DNA from: UBA2773 sp964643985
GTDB lineage: Bacteria > Patescibacteriota > Minisyncoccia > Moranbacterales > DUUL01
NCBI GenBank assembly: GCA_964643985.1
Contig: CAZXUS010000010.1
Coordinates: 1 to 40,045 of the forward strand
Reading direction: 5' to 3'
Length of the DNA: 40,045 nt
The notes beneath the pieces are model-generated. The model did not search any database, had not been told where the DNA came from, and was given only the letters and a program-made list of their open reading frames with translations. A program made the translations under genes and the position numbers. Every line of letters begins with the position of its first letter. The stretch's first letter is position 1. Below are positions 23,405-31,658 of this stretch, one piece after another.

Positions 23405-23461
23405 AATTAGTTTGCAAAGTTAAAAGCTCAGAAAGTCTGCAAGGTTCACAAAATTGAACTT

Positions 23462-23489
23462 CTGGATTCCCGCCTCCGCGGGAATGACA
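23462..23489. repeat. CTGGATTCCCGCC...GGCGG-type REP, single copy
   Basis: This is a 28-nt palindromic repeat (centre CCGCCTCCGCGGG) ending in GAATGACA. An inverted pair is at 24232-24313 and another copy at 28674-28701. Confidence 0.75.
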
Positions 23490-23541
23490 AACGAAGTAGA
23501 TCGTGAAGTTTATAAAGTTTTTTGTTTTGAGTAATTTTTTT

Positions 23542-23590
23542 AGTGGTCTCTACAGAGACTACTATGGTAGTCACTATGATAGTCACTAAA
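23542..23590. repeat. AGTGGTCTCTACAGAG palindromic repeat, copy 2, with tandem units
   Basis: It starts like 10994-11016 and continues with TATGGTAGTCACTATG and ATAGTCACT, that is, short overlapping palindromic units. It lies between convergent genes. Confidence 0.45.
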
Positions 23591-23608
23591 GTTATTATAA
23601 AAAAATTC

Positions 23609-23637
23609 AACCCCGTCAGTGTTCTGGCGGGGTTTTT
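23609..23637. terminator. Terminator between the HPF-like gene and the 23641-24027 gene
   Basis: The stem CCCCGTCAG/CTGGCGGGG has a TGTT loop, T5 on the plus strand and A-rich DNA on the other side. It serves two convergent genes. Confidence 0.8.
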
Positions 23638-23640
23638 GGA

Positions 23641-24027
23641 TTAAAGGCGATCAACGTATTCGTTGAAAAAGTCTATTGGAACATAAAGAACGTCAGTTAT
23701 CTTTGGAGCTTCATCATTTTTTGCTAAAGAGTACTGGTTTTCAATTCTTGGAATTGGATTGTCAGAAGGCTCAATATTATTCCAAAAATATTCTTGGTTT
23801 TCGATTGGTTCTATGAAATTAAATTCACCTGTTAAAAGAGGGTATAAGTCTCCATAGACAACTTCTTTTGTCCATGTGCCAGAATTGTCGTTTATCTTTT
23901 TGATAATTCTGAGTTTTTTTCTTTTTTCCTCCTTTTCTTTTTCCTCTTTTTCCCAAAGAAAGGCAACAATTATTATAATAACAATAATAAATGAAGTGAA
24001 ACTCATCCAAAATAATTGATTTTCCAT
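23641..24027 (-). CDS. Membrane-anchored protein of unknown function
   Basis: The product is 128 aa. One N-terminal membrane helix (about residues 8-24, MSFTSFIIVIIIIVAFLW) is followed by a highly charged Lys/Glu stretch (EKEEKEKEEKRKKLRIIKK). The roughly 85-residue soluble domain is rich in aromatic and acidic residues (TKEVVYGDLYPLLTGEFNFI, VLYVPIDFFNEYVDRL). No conserved Cys or His motif. I do not recognise a family. It has its own terminator. Confidence 0.65.
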   Translation of the reverse strand: MENQLFWMSFTSFIIVIIIIVAFLWEKEEKEKEEKRKKLRIIKKINDNSGTWTKEVVYGDLYPLLTGEFNFIEPIENQEYFWNNIEPSDNPIPRIENQYSLAKNDEAPKITDVLYVPIDFFNEYVDRL

Positions 24028-24231
24028 CTTTTTATCTTCTCTGTAAATTAGTTTAAGGTGCTGTTTTGATGAAGTTAAAGATTAACAATAATAACCTAGG
24101 AAGTCAATAAAAACGTCTTTTGTTGTTAATAATAAATTAAAAAGGTATACTTTTTTGTTTTTTTAAAATCTTTATTATCTATCGTTCAATTTGTAATTAC
24201 CGTTTTTAATTTTGTTATTTCCGACTCACCT

Positions 24232-24313
24232 TGTCATTCCCGCGGAGGCGGGAATCCAGAAAGAGAAATGATGAGCTTGAATTGCCTGGATTCCCGCCTC
24301 CGCGGGAATGACA
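24232..24313. repeat. Perfect inverted pair of REP elements
   Basis: Two 28-nt copies (24232-24259 and 24286-24313) are exact reverse complements separated by 26 nt, like a BIME. The 24028-24462 interval otherwise has AT-rich DNA, a GCCTTGCTTCGCCGTAGC-type fragment at about 24349 and the terminator below. Confidence 0.85.
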
Positions 24314-24420
24314 AAAAAGTATAAATTGAAAATTAGATATTGTAAATTGCCTTGCTTCGCCGTAGCTTTAGCGAAGGTGGGTTTATAAATTACAAATTAT
24401 AAATTACAAATTGCTTAAAT

Positions 24421-24450
24421 AAAAAAACTGCTCGAGATGAGCAGTTTTTT
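24421..24450 (-). terminator. Terminator of the DUF4349 gene
   Basis: The stem AAAACTGCTC/GAGCAGTTTT with loop GAGAT lies 13 nt past the stop on the minus strand. It has A/T runs on both sides. Confidence 0.8.
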
Positions 24451-24462
24451 GTTTAAGAGTTA

Positions 24463-25422
24463 TTAGCTTCTAATTTTTCGCCAGATTTTTTTGCCAATCC
24501 AGTAGATGACTCCTAGGAAAAGTAAGAATGGAATTAGAGAGGGGATGCCAACCACAATGAATCGAATGGCTCCGTCGACAAAATCTTGAAGATTGTTGAT
24601 TAAATTGTTGAAAGCTTTTTTAGTCACTTGCCAAGGGCGCCAATCATTTTGAACGGGCGTGAGTTCAATGTCTTCGCTTAAGCTAACGGTGATGGTGGAC
24701 ATATCGGTTTGAGAATCCATAAATCTAATTTGGCCTGATAGTCTTTCAATTTCGCCTCGAACCCTGGAAACTTGTTGAGTGACCGCTAAAACATCTTTGA
24801 TTTCTCCGGCTCGATCTAAAATTTTAATGAAGCTTTGTTCCTCTGCTTTTTTATTTTTTAGCTGAGCTTGAAGATCAGTGTAGCGTTCTGTGACGTCTCG
24901 GCCGGTGGTAGATTCGGAGATGACTTGAGTGGCGACTTGTTTAATTTGAGCAATGGTAGCTTCAAATTTTTCGACAGGGACTTTGATGACGATATTTCCA
25001 CTTTTTTGTCCCTTCGTCCTTTCATAAAAATTAGTAGAAAAAACTTCGCCGTTTTCGCCTTTAGCAATAGCGCTAATTTCGTTAGCGGCTTTTTCGGTGT
25101 TTTCTATTTTTAAAGTTAAGTCACCATTTTTAATGACTTTTTTTTCTACGGTAATTGATTCTGGGGAGGCGGCTTGGTTTGAGCCAGTGTTGTAATTATA
25201 AGATTTATCGCTATCAGTCATTTCTCTTGATCCGATATTATTTTCTGAGAGTGTCATTTCATCACTAAATGTTCGAGAGGAATTAAGTGATCCCTTTTGA
25301 ATTGAAAACTGATGGGAAGATTTGTTAGTAATCATTCCAAAGATAATCCAAAGAATGAAGATTCCCAAAACTATTCCAATTATTTTAGCAATTGGTTTAA
25401 TCTTTTCAATAATTTTTTTCAT
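24463..25422 (-). CDS. DUF4349 membrane protein
   Basis: The product is 319 aa. It has an N-terminal membrane helix (about residues 11-31, IAKIIGIVLGIFILWIIFGM), an extracytoplasmic Ser/Asn-rich linker and the DUF4349 domain (about 88-265). Recognisable parts are VIKNGDLTLKIENTEKA, GNIVIKVPVEKFEATIAQIK, ESTTGRDVTERYTDLQAQLK and RVRGEIERLSGQIRFMDSQT, followed by STITVSL. The middle is a coiled coil. A second membrane helix (about 287-310) ends in a basic tail. The family is common in Gram-positives and CPR; its role is unknown. It is monocistronic. Confidence 0.9.
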   Translation of the reverse strand: MKKIIEKIKPIAKIIGIVLGIFILWIIFGMITNKSSHQFSIQKGSLNSSRTFSDEMTLSENNIGSREMTDSDKSYNYNTGSNQAASPESITVEKKVIKNGDLTLKIENTEKAANEISAIAKGENGEVFSTNFYERTKGQKSGNIVIKVPVEKFEATIAQIKQVATQVISESTTGRDVTERYTDLQAQLKNKKAEEQSFIKILDRAGEIKDVLAVTQQVSRVRGEIERLSGQIRFMDSQTDMSTITVSLSEDIELTPVQNDWRPWQVTKKAFNNLINNLQDFVDGAIRFIVVGIPSLIPFLLFLGVIYWIGKKIWRKIRS

Positions 25423-25548
25423 TTTGTTTTTTAATATTTAATTTAACTTAATTTAATCCAGTTTAACCTTTTTTCTTAAATGTTTCAAGTTTTTCTCAGT
25501 CGAACTGATTTATAAGTTTGACCGAGGGGCACTTTTTTATTGAAATCA

Positions 25549-25577
25549 TTGACATTATAAACTAAGTTTATTAAAAT
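25549..25577 (+). promoter_or_regulatory. Sigma70-like promoter for khpA
   Basis: TTGACA (25549-25554), a 17-nt spacer and TAAAAT (25572-25577) predict a start near 25584. This gives a leader of about 98 nt with a TGTC-GCGG-GACA mini-hairpin (25613-25624). Confidence 0.75.
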
Positions 25578-25681
25578 ATAAATGTATTTCCTGACACAGC
25601 TTTCAAGGTCGATGTCGCGGGACATTTTAAAAAATATCTCGAAAGGAAAGTAAGTTTACAATTAGAATTAACTTGGTAGAA

Positions 25682-26196
25682 ATGGCAGAAGAAATGGATC
25701 AAGAATTTTTGGACTTTATTGTAAAGTCTGTTGTTGATAATCCTGAAGAAGTTAAAATCGAACGAACTATCGACGAACGTGGAGTGCTTTTGACTTTGAC
25801 TGTTAGTCCTCAAGATATGGGGATGATTATCGGTCGTCAAGGTTCTACAGCCAAGGCCATTAGAACTCTTTTGAGAGTAGTTGGAGCAAAGAATGATGCT
25901 CGAATTAATCTTAAGATTAATGAGCCAGAAGGATCAGAACGAAAATTTGAAAAAAAANNNNNNNNNNNNNNNNNNNNNNNNNNNNNNNNNNNNNNNNNNN
26001 NNNNNNNNNNNNNNNNNNNNNNNNNNNNNNNNNNNNNNNNNNNNNNNNNNNNNNNNNAATTAATCTTAAGATTAATGAGCCAGAAGGATCAGAACGAAAA
26101 TTTGAAAAAAAAGTTGAAGAAGGTTCTGAGGTTGTTGATGAAAAAGCAGAAGAAGCTGAAAAAAGTATTGATGATATCGTTAATGACATCAAATAA
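25682..26196 (+). CDS. khpA: KhpA-like KH-domain RNA-binding protein (interrupted by an artefactual gap)
   Basis: After removing the N-gap and one of the duplicated 55-nt flanks, the gene encodes 119 aa and ends at TAA 26194-26196. A single KH domain carries the RNA-binding loop MGMIIGRQGSTAKAIRTLL (GRQG) preceded by EFLDFIVKSVVDNPEEVKIE. KhpA proteins are normally about 75-80 aa; this one has a 30-residue acidic tail (VEEGSEVVDEKAEEAEKSID). KhpA works with KhpB in RNA regulation and cell-size control in Gram-positives. I use the ATG at 25682, where the KH domain naturally begins, rather than a TTG nine bases earlier. The usual neighbours rpsP and rimM are absent; trmD follows. Confidence 0.88.
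25958..26057. other. 100-N assembly gap with duplicated 55-nt flanks
   Basis: 25903-25957 and 26058-26112 are identical, so the contigs overlap by 55 nt and probably nothing is missing. Confidence 0.9.
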
Positions 26197-26380
26197 GTTT
26201 CAAGAATCCATTTGAAGTCTCATCTTCGTTACGAAAGCTTCAAAATTTAAGTGAAAAAAATGAAGAATGAGGAGGTATATCGGTGATATATCGACGAGTT
26301 CTGAATTTTTTGTAGCAGAATTTTGGAGGTTGCAGTAGAAGATTGAGGCTTTAAAGAGGTTTAAGACTTTAAAATATTCA

Positions 26381-26419
26381 AAAACCGTGTTAGTATTTGT
26401 TTTGCTAGACGCGGTTTTT
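26381..26419 (+). terminator. Terminator between khpA and trmD
   Basis: The stem AAAACCGTGTTAG/CTAGACGCGGTTTT (with wobble pairs) is followed by TG-TTG. The 26197-26380 space before it has possible weaker pairing (CTCATCTTCGTT with AATGAAGAATGAG) but no gene. Confidence 0.7.
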
Positions 26420-26441
26420 GTTGTTTATTAAACTTAAAAGA

Positions 26442-27119
26442 ATGAATTTTCATATAGTAACAATTTTCCCAGAAGTTTTTGAAAAATATTTTCAAGTGGG
26501 GATAATGGGGCGAGCTCAGGAAAATAAAAAAATTAAAGTTGAGCTGTATAATCTTCGAGATTATAGTCAAAATAAACATCGCAAAGTGGATGACACTCCT
26601 TACGGAGGTGGGCCAGGAATGGTAATGGCAGTTCAGCCGATTGTAGATTGCGTGATGGAAATCAAGAAAAAAATCCAAGAAAAAAATCCTAAAATTTTAA
26701 AGGAAGAAATTAAAATAGTTTTATTATCGGCCAAAGGAGAAAAATTTAATCAAAAAAAAGCGGTTCAATATAAAAAGTTTAAACATTTGATTTTAATTTG
26801 CGGACGCTACGAGGGAGTGGACGAAAGAATTATCGATTTTGTCGCTGATGAAGAAATTTCTGTCGGGGAATATATTTTGAGTGGTGGAGAACTTCCGGCG
26901 ATGACCGTTGTTGATGTAGTTAGTCGTTTGATACCTGGAGTTTTGGGAAATGAAAAATCTTTAGAATCAGAGAGTTATGACTCGAATGGTTTTCAGGCTG
27001 ATTTTCCGGTCTATACTAAACCAGAAAAATTTGGCGAATGGGAAGTGCCAAAGGTTTTGTTAAGTGGAAATCATGGGGAGATTGAGAAGTGGAGAGAGGG
27101 GAAAAGGGAGAGTAATTAG
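26442..27119 (+). CDS. trmD: tRNA (guanine37-N1)-methyltransferase
   Basis: The product is 225 aa from the ATG at 26442; a TTG 24 bases upstream lies inside the terminator stem and is rejected. SPOUT methyltransferase motifs are DDTPYGGGPGMVM, LLSAKGEKFNQKKA (LSPQG-type), LILICGRYEGVDERIIDFVA and EISVGEYILSGGELPAMTVV, followed by SRLIPGVLGN. These form the trefoil knot that binds S-adenosylmethionine, and the Asp of DFVADEE/VVD is the likely catalytic base. It makes m1G37 in tRNAs reading CNN codons, including the Leu(UAG) tRNA encoded in this window, and prevents +1 frameshifts. Confidence 0.97.
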   Translation: MNFHIVTIFPEVFEKYFQVGIMGRAQENKKIKVELYNLRDYSQNKHRKVDDTPYGGGPGMVMAVQPIVDCVMEIKKKIQEKNPKILKEEIKIVLLSAKGEKFNQKKAVQYKKFKHLILICGRYEGVDERIIDFVADEEISVGEYILSGGELPAMTVVDVVSRLIPGVLGNEKSLESESYDSNGFQADFPVYTKPEKFGEWEVPKVLLSGNHGEIEKWREGKRESN

Positions 27120-27457
27120 TCAATGGTAATTAGTCACCAAGAATTTTCAAGATAATTGTTTTGAATCATGATCTTATAAATATTCAATATTCAATACCCA
27201 TTCAATATTCAATTTTTTAATATTCAATGTAAATTATTGAAAATTGAGTTGTGGGATGTTGAATAGGCATTAAGAGTTGGAGAGATAAAAAAAGAGAATA
27301 GTTAGTTGATTGTAATTGGGCAGCGGTCATCCAGAATCTTTGAGAGAATTGTTTTGATTGCCGATTGCTAATGACTGATGACTTCTGTATTTCGATGTTT
27401 TTATTAACCTTTTCGAGGAAAAACTTTATCGATTAGTTTAACTTTAAAAACCAAACT
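27120..27457. other. Repeat-rich intergenic space before ftsW
   Basis: No gene is visible. It contains TATTCAATATTCAAT-type direct and inverted repeats (about 27179-27262) and two fragments of a TAATGACTGATGAC-type repeat (about 27368-27382) also seen at 33466-33530. Confidence 0.5.
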
Positions 27458-28564
27458 TTGAAACAAAAAACAATAAAAAAAGTTGATCCATTTTTGCTTG
27501 CAATAGTTTTAATTTTGCTAGTTTTTGGTTTAGTGATGATTTCTTCAGCCGGAATTATTTTTTCCAATGTTCGTTTTGGAGATGCTTATCATCTTTTTAA
27601 AAGGCATTTTCTTTATGGAATTATAATTGGACTGCCGAGTCTTTATTTAGTTTCTAAAATTCATTATAAATTTTGGCAAAAAATAGCGTTGTCTTTTTTC
27701 GTAATTACTTTAGCTTTACTAGGACTAGTTTTGATTTCAGGAATTGGAGTTAGCTATCAAGGCGCTAGCCGTTGGATTAATTTAGGGCCGATTAGTTTTC
27801 AGCCAACTGAAATTGCTAAAATTGCTATGATTGTTTATCTAGCGGCCTGGTTGACTAGTAAGGGTTCTAAAATTAGAGATTTTAAGGAAGGGCTGGTTCC
27901 TTTTTTGATGATTTTAGGTGTGACTGCTTTTTTAATTATCAGTCAGCCGGATATTGGAACTTTAGGCGTGATTGTAATGACTTCGTTGACGATGTTTTTT
28001 ATCTCGGGAGCGCCAATAAGATATATATTTGGGATTTTATTAGGAGGATTGGCGACAGTGGCTTTGCTCATTAAAATCGAACCTTATCGAATGAATCGAT
28101 TGACGGCTTTTTTGGATCCTAGTATTGATCCGCAAGGAATTAGTTATCAAATAAATCAAGCTTTATTGGCGGTTGGTTCGGGCGGAATTTTTGGGTTGGG
28201 ACTTGGACAGAGTCGTCAAAAATATAATTATCTTCCGGAGCCGGTAGGGGATAGTATTTTTGCCATTATTTCGGAAGAGCTGGGAATGATTGGGGCGATT
28301 GTTTTGGTTTGTTTTTTTATTGCTTTTGCTTTGCGTGGTTATCGAATTGCTCGATATGCTCCAGATGAATTTAGTCGATTAGTGGCGGTTGGAATTACTT
28401 CTTGGATTGTTTTTCAGGCTTTAGTGAATATTATGTCGATTCTTAAATTAATGCCTTTGACTGGAATTCCTTTGCCGTTTATTAGTTATGGCTCGACTTC
28501 TTTGGTTTTTACTTTAGTGGGAATTGGAATTTTATTGAATATCTCGAAACACGCGAAAATGTAA
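27458..28564 (+). CDS. ftsW: FtsW-type SEDS peptidoglycan polymerase
   Basis: The product is 368 aa with a TTG start at 27458 and about ten membrane segments. SEDS motifs are SYQGASRWINLGPISFQPTE, IISQPDIGTLGVIVMTSLTM (catalytic-loop neighbourhood), INQALLAVGSGGIFGLGLGQ followed by SRQKYNYLPEPVGDSIFAII, and LTGIPLPFISYGSTSLV. It polymerises lipid II glycan strands together with a class B PBP during division. The GLGQSRQKYNYLPE and EELG motifs favour FtsW over RodA. No partner PBP or murein operon is adjacent. Confidence 0.9.
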   Translation: MKQKTIKKVDPFLLAIVLILLVFGLVMISSAGIIFSNVRFGDAYHLFKRHFLYGIIIGLPSLYLVSKIHYKFWQKIALSFFVITLALLGLVLISGIGVSYQGASRWINLGPISFQPTEIAKIAMIVYLAAWLTSKGSKIRDFKEGLVPFLMILGVTAFLIISQPDIGTLGVIVMTSLTMFFISGAPIRYIFGILLGGLATVALLIKIEPYRMNRLTAFLDPSIDPQGISYQINQALLAVGSGGIFGLGLGQSRQKYNYLPEPVGDSIFAIISEELGMIGAIVLVCFFIAFALRGYRIARYAPDEFSRLVAVGITSWIVFQALVNIMSILKLMPLTGIPLPFISYGSTSLVFTLVGIGILLNISKHAKM

Positions 28565-28673
28565 AAATTTGATAATTTTTACATTTAAGAAACAAGATAC
28601 AAGGATGCAAGAAATAAACAAATTTCGATCAAAGGCAGATTCGTCTATGGCGAAAATTTAAGTAAGCAAACCT

Positions 28674-28701
28674 CTGGATTCCCGCCTTCGCGGGAATGAC
28701 A
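28674..28701. repeat. CTGGATTCCCGCC-type REP, single copy
   Basis: This differs from the 23462-23489 copy by one base (CTTCGCGG in place of CTCCGCGG). Confidence 0.75.
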
Positions 28702-28745
28702 TGTCTAATCTTTTTTAATTGAAAATTAAATCATTGAAAATTTAT

Positions 28746-28775
28746 TGCCCGTCTCGCGTCGCTTGCCGAGGCGGA
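28746..28775. repeat. CCCGTCTCGCGTCGCTTGCC REP-type repeat
   Basis: This member of the GC-rich family ends in GAGGCGG. With the copy at 28674 it is the only structured content I see in the 28565-28882 interval besides the secA promoter. Confidence 0.7.
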
Positions 28776-28824
28776 AAAATTGTAAATTGGTTTATTGTAA
28801 ATTAAGCTTTTCAAAAACTTTTTC

Positions 28825-28853
28825 TTGAAATTAACCGAATTCTGGTGTAGACT
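28825..28853 (+). promoter_or_regulatory. Candidate sigma70-like promoter of secA
   Basis: TTGAAA (28825-28830), a 17-nt spacer and TAGACT (28848-28853) lie 29 nt before the ATG. Confidence 0.5.
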
Positions 28854-28882
28854 TCTTTTGTTAACCATAATCATCTTTAAAA

Positions 28883-31534
28883 ATGGGCTTATTGGACAGA
28901 TTTTTTGGCAATGCCAATGAAAAAGAGTTGAAAAAATATCAGGAGATTGTTGAAAAAATTAATTTACTTGAAGATCAGTTCAAGGATTTTTCTGATGAGC
29001 AAATAAAAGAAAAAACCAAAGAACTTCAGAAAAAAATAAAAGAAAATGATGATTTGAATTTAATTTTACCAGAAGCCTTTGCAAATTGTCGAGAAGCGGG
29101 AAGTCGAGTTTTGAATGAACGAGCCTTTGATGCTCAATTAATGGGAGCGATGGCTTTGCATGATGGTAAAATTTCAGAAATGAAAACCGGAGAAGGAAAG
29201 ACCTTGTCGGCCGTTTTGGCAACTTATTTGAATGCTTTGAGCGGAAAAGGGGTTCATGTTGTGACGGTTAATGATTATTTATCAAAACGAGATGCTAATT
29301 GGATGGGGCAAGTTTATGATTTTCTAGGTTTATCGGTTGGTTGTATTGCTCATGATTCTTCTTTTGTTTATGAGCCTAATAAAATTGATGAAAATGAAGT
29401 TAGTATTGAAGAAGAAAATTTAGTGCCAGTTTCTAGAAAAGAGGCTTATGGGCTCGATATTACTTATGGAACTAATAATGAATTTGGTTTCGATTATTTG
29501 CGAGATAATATGGCGCAAAGTGAAGAGCAAATGTCACAACGAGCTTTGAATTTTGTGGTGGTGGACGAAGTTGATTCAATTTTAATTGATGAAGCCAGGA
29601 CACCTTTGATTATTTCTACGGCTGATGCGGAATCTACCGGACTTTATGAGCAATTTGCGAAAATTGTTCCGCAACTAAAAGAAGGGGAAGATTTTAATTT
29701 AGATGAAAAATTGAAATCAACGGATTTAACTCAGGAAGGAATTTCCAAGGTAGAAAAATTATTGGGGATTGATAAGCTATTTGAAACTAGTCGAACTCGC
29801 TATGTTCATCATTTAGAGCAGGCCTTGAAAGCTAATGTTATCTTTCAAAATGACCGAGATTATGTAGTTAAAGAGGGGGAAATTATGATTGTGGATGATT
29901 TTACTGGTCGATTGATGCCAGGTCGACGTTATAGCGAAGGTTTGCATCAAGCCATTGAAGCCAAAGAAGGAGTTGAGATTCAACGAGAATCAAGAACCTT
30001 AGCTTCGATTACTTTTCAAAACTATTTTCGAATGTATGATAAAATTTCAGGAATGACTGGAACTGCTTTAACTTCAGCTGAGGAGTTTGATAAAGTTTAT
30101 AAACTAGAAGTAGTTCAAATTCCCACTAATAAACCGATGACTAGACAGGATTTGCCAGACGTGGTTTATAAGAATGAAAAAGGAAAATTTAACGCCATTG
30201 TTGAAAAAATTAAAGAGTCGAGAGACACTAGAAGACCAGTTTTAGTAGGAACGGTGGCCATTGAAAAATCAGAAGCTTTGTCAGAGGCTTTGTCAAAAGC
30301 AGGAATTCCGCATTCAGTTTTGAATGCTAAAAATCACGAGAAAGAAGCTCAAATTATTGCTGATGCTGGAAAAATTGGTTCTGTGACGATTGCTACTAAT
30401 ATGGCTGGTCGAGGAACTGATATTAAATTAGGAAAAGGTGTGAAGGAATTAGGTGGACTATATATTATTGGAACAGAACGGCATGAAGCTCGACGAATTG
30501 ACAATCAATTAAGGGGACGATCAGGACGACAAGGCGATCCAGGGATTAGTCAGTTTTATGTTTCTTTGGAAGATGAATTGATGCGACGTTTTGGAGGAGA
30601 TCGAATGTGGGCCTTGATGGATAAATTAGGATTACCTGATGATCAACCGATTGAAAATGGAATTATTTCTAAATCAATTGAATCAGCGCAGTCCAAAATT
30701 GAAGGACATAATTTTGATATTCGAAAACAAATTTTGGAGTATGATGATGTGGTTAATAAACAACGAGAAGTCATTTATGGGCGACGAAGAAAGGTGCTTG
30801 GAAAAGCCGAAATTAAGACTGAAATTTCAGATATTTTAAAAACAGAAGTAGAAAATATTGTTAGTGCTCATACTTCTGAAGAACTAGAAGAGCGTTGGAA
30901 TACCAAAGAGATTCAAGAAGAAATCGAAGTTTTAGTGGGCAAACAAGATGGTTTAAAAATCCAGCTTTCTAAAATCAAAAAATCTCGAGAATATGGTTCT
31001 AGCGAGGTCAAAAAAAGTGCTATGATGGATTATGTTTCTCAACTTCTCAAAGAAGAATATGGTCAGAAAGAGCAAAAAATAGGAGAAGAAATTTTTCGTA
31101 AGATTGAAAAAGAAGTTTATTTAAAAACCATTGATCAATATTGGATGGAGCATTTAGATAATTTGACTCACTTGAGAGATTCTACTAATTTACAAGGTTA
31201 TGGGCAAAAAGATCCCTTGATTGAATACAAAAAAAGTGGTTTTCAATTGTTTCAAAATTTATTAGCTGGAATTAATCATTCTATGATTAAAACTTTTTTT
31301 AGAATTCAGCCAGTAGAAAAGCAACCTGTTCCAACTCCTCAGGCAGTGGTTCAAAATTTACAATTTAGCGGAGGGGATACACCTAAGCAATTTCAAGGGA
31401 CTGATAATAAGAAAAAGATTTTGCAACCGGTTAAAAAAGGCGTGCAAGTTAAAAGAAATGATCCTTGTCCATGCGGAGCGAAGAAGGCGAATGGACAGCC
31501 TAAGAAATATAAACAATGTTGTGGTAAGAATTAG
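28883..31534 (+). CDS. secA: Preprotein translocase ATPase SecA
   Basis: The product is 883 aa. NBD1 has Walker A GEGKT (residues 103-107) in MKTGEGKTLSAVLATYL and the DEAD-like VVDEVDSILIDEARTPLIIS. The preprotein cross-linking domain, NBD2 (TNMAGRGTDIKLGKGVKELG, RRIDNQLRGRSGRQGDPG), helical scaffold and wing domains follow. The C-terminus is a zinc-binding SEC-C tail: CPCGAKK...YKQCC. It drives export through SecYEG and would serve the signal-peptide protein at 3700. It is monocistronic, with its own promoter and terminator. Confidence 0.98.
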   Translation: MGLLDRFFGNANEKELKKYQEIVEKINLLEDQFKDFSDEQIKEKTKELQKKIKENDDLNLILPEAFANCREAGSRVLNERAFDAQLMGAMALHDGKISEMKTGEGKTLSAVLATYLNALSGKGVHVVTVNDYLSKRDANWMGQVYDFLGLSVGCIAHDSSFVYEPNKIDENEVSIEEENLVPVSRKEAYGLDITYGTNNEFGFDYLRDNMAQSEEQMSQRALNFVVVDEVDSILIDEARTPLIISTADAESTGLYEQFAKIVPQLKEGEDFNLDEKLKSTDLTQEGISKVEKLLGIDKLFETSRTRYVHHLEQALKANVIFQNDRDYVVKEGEIMIVDDFTGRLMPGRRYSEGLHQAIEAKEGVEIQRESRTLASITFQNYFRMYDKISGMTGTALTSAEEFDKVYKLEVVQIPTNKPMTRQDLPDVVYKNEKGKFNAIVEKIKESRDTRRPVLVGTVAIEKSEALSEALSKAGIPHSVLNAKNHEKEAQIIADAGKIGSVTIATNMAGRGTDIKLGKGVKELGGLYIIGTERHEARRIDNQLRGRSGRQGDPGISQFYVSLEDELMRRFGGDRMWALMDKLGLPDDQPIENGIISKSIESAQSKIEGHNFDIRKQILEYDDVVNKQREVIYGRRRKVLGKAEIKTEISDILKTEVENIVSAHTSEELEERWNTKEIQEEIEVLVGKQDGLKIQLSKIKKSREYGSSEVKKSAMMDYVSQLLKEEYGQKEQKIGEEIFRKIEKEVYLKTIDQYWMEHLDNLTHLRDSTNLQGYGQKDPLIEYKKSGFQLFQNLLAGINHSMIKTFFRIQPVEKQPVPTPQAVVQNLQFSGGDTPKQFQGTDNKKKILQPVKKGVQVKRNDPCPCGAKKANGQPKKYKQCCGKN

Positions 31535-31565
31535 TATTTAGTATTGAGTATAGAGTATTTAGTAT

Positions 31566-31590
31566 AAGCGGGCTGAAGCCCGCTTTTTTG
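31566..31590 (+). terminator. secA terminator
   Basis: The stem AAGCGGGC/GCCCGCTT with a short loop and T6 lies 32 nt after the stop. Confidence 0.85.
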
Positions 31591-31599
31591 TGGGTAAAT

Positions 31600-31641
31600 A
31601 AAAATCCTGTTTTGCAAGTGGTTCTGCAAAACAGGATTTTT
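31600..31641 (-). terminator. Terminator of the 31659-32219 gene
   Basis: A perfect 17-bp stem (AAAAATCCTGTTTTGCA and complement) with an 8-nt loop ends in a T-run on the minus strand. A GGCATTGCC palindrome lies between it and the stop codon. Confidence 0.88.
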
Positions 31642-31658
31642 TAGGGCAATGCCTTAAA

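Noticed and set aside
23821..24010. Minus-strand frame overlapping the 23641-24027 gene
   Set aside because: It is an alternative frame of the same stretch, without a domain or start signal.
25571..25840. 89-codon minus-strand frame over the khpA start
   Set aside because: It is antisense to a well-supported KH-domain gene and its promoter.
26418..26441. Upstream TTG start for trmD
   Set aside because: It lies in the terminator stem-loop, and homologues start at the MNFHIVTIFPE methionine (26442).
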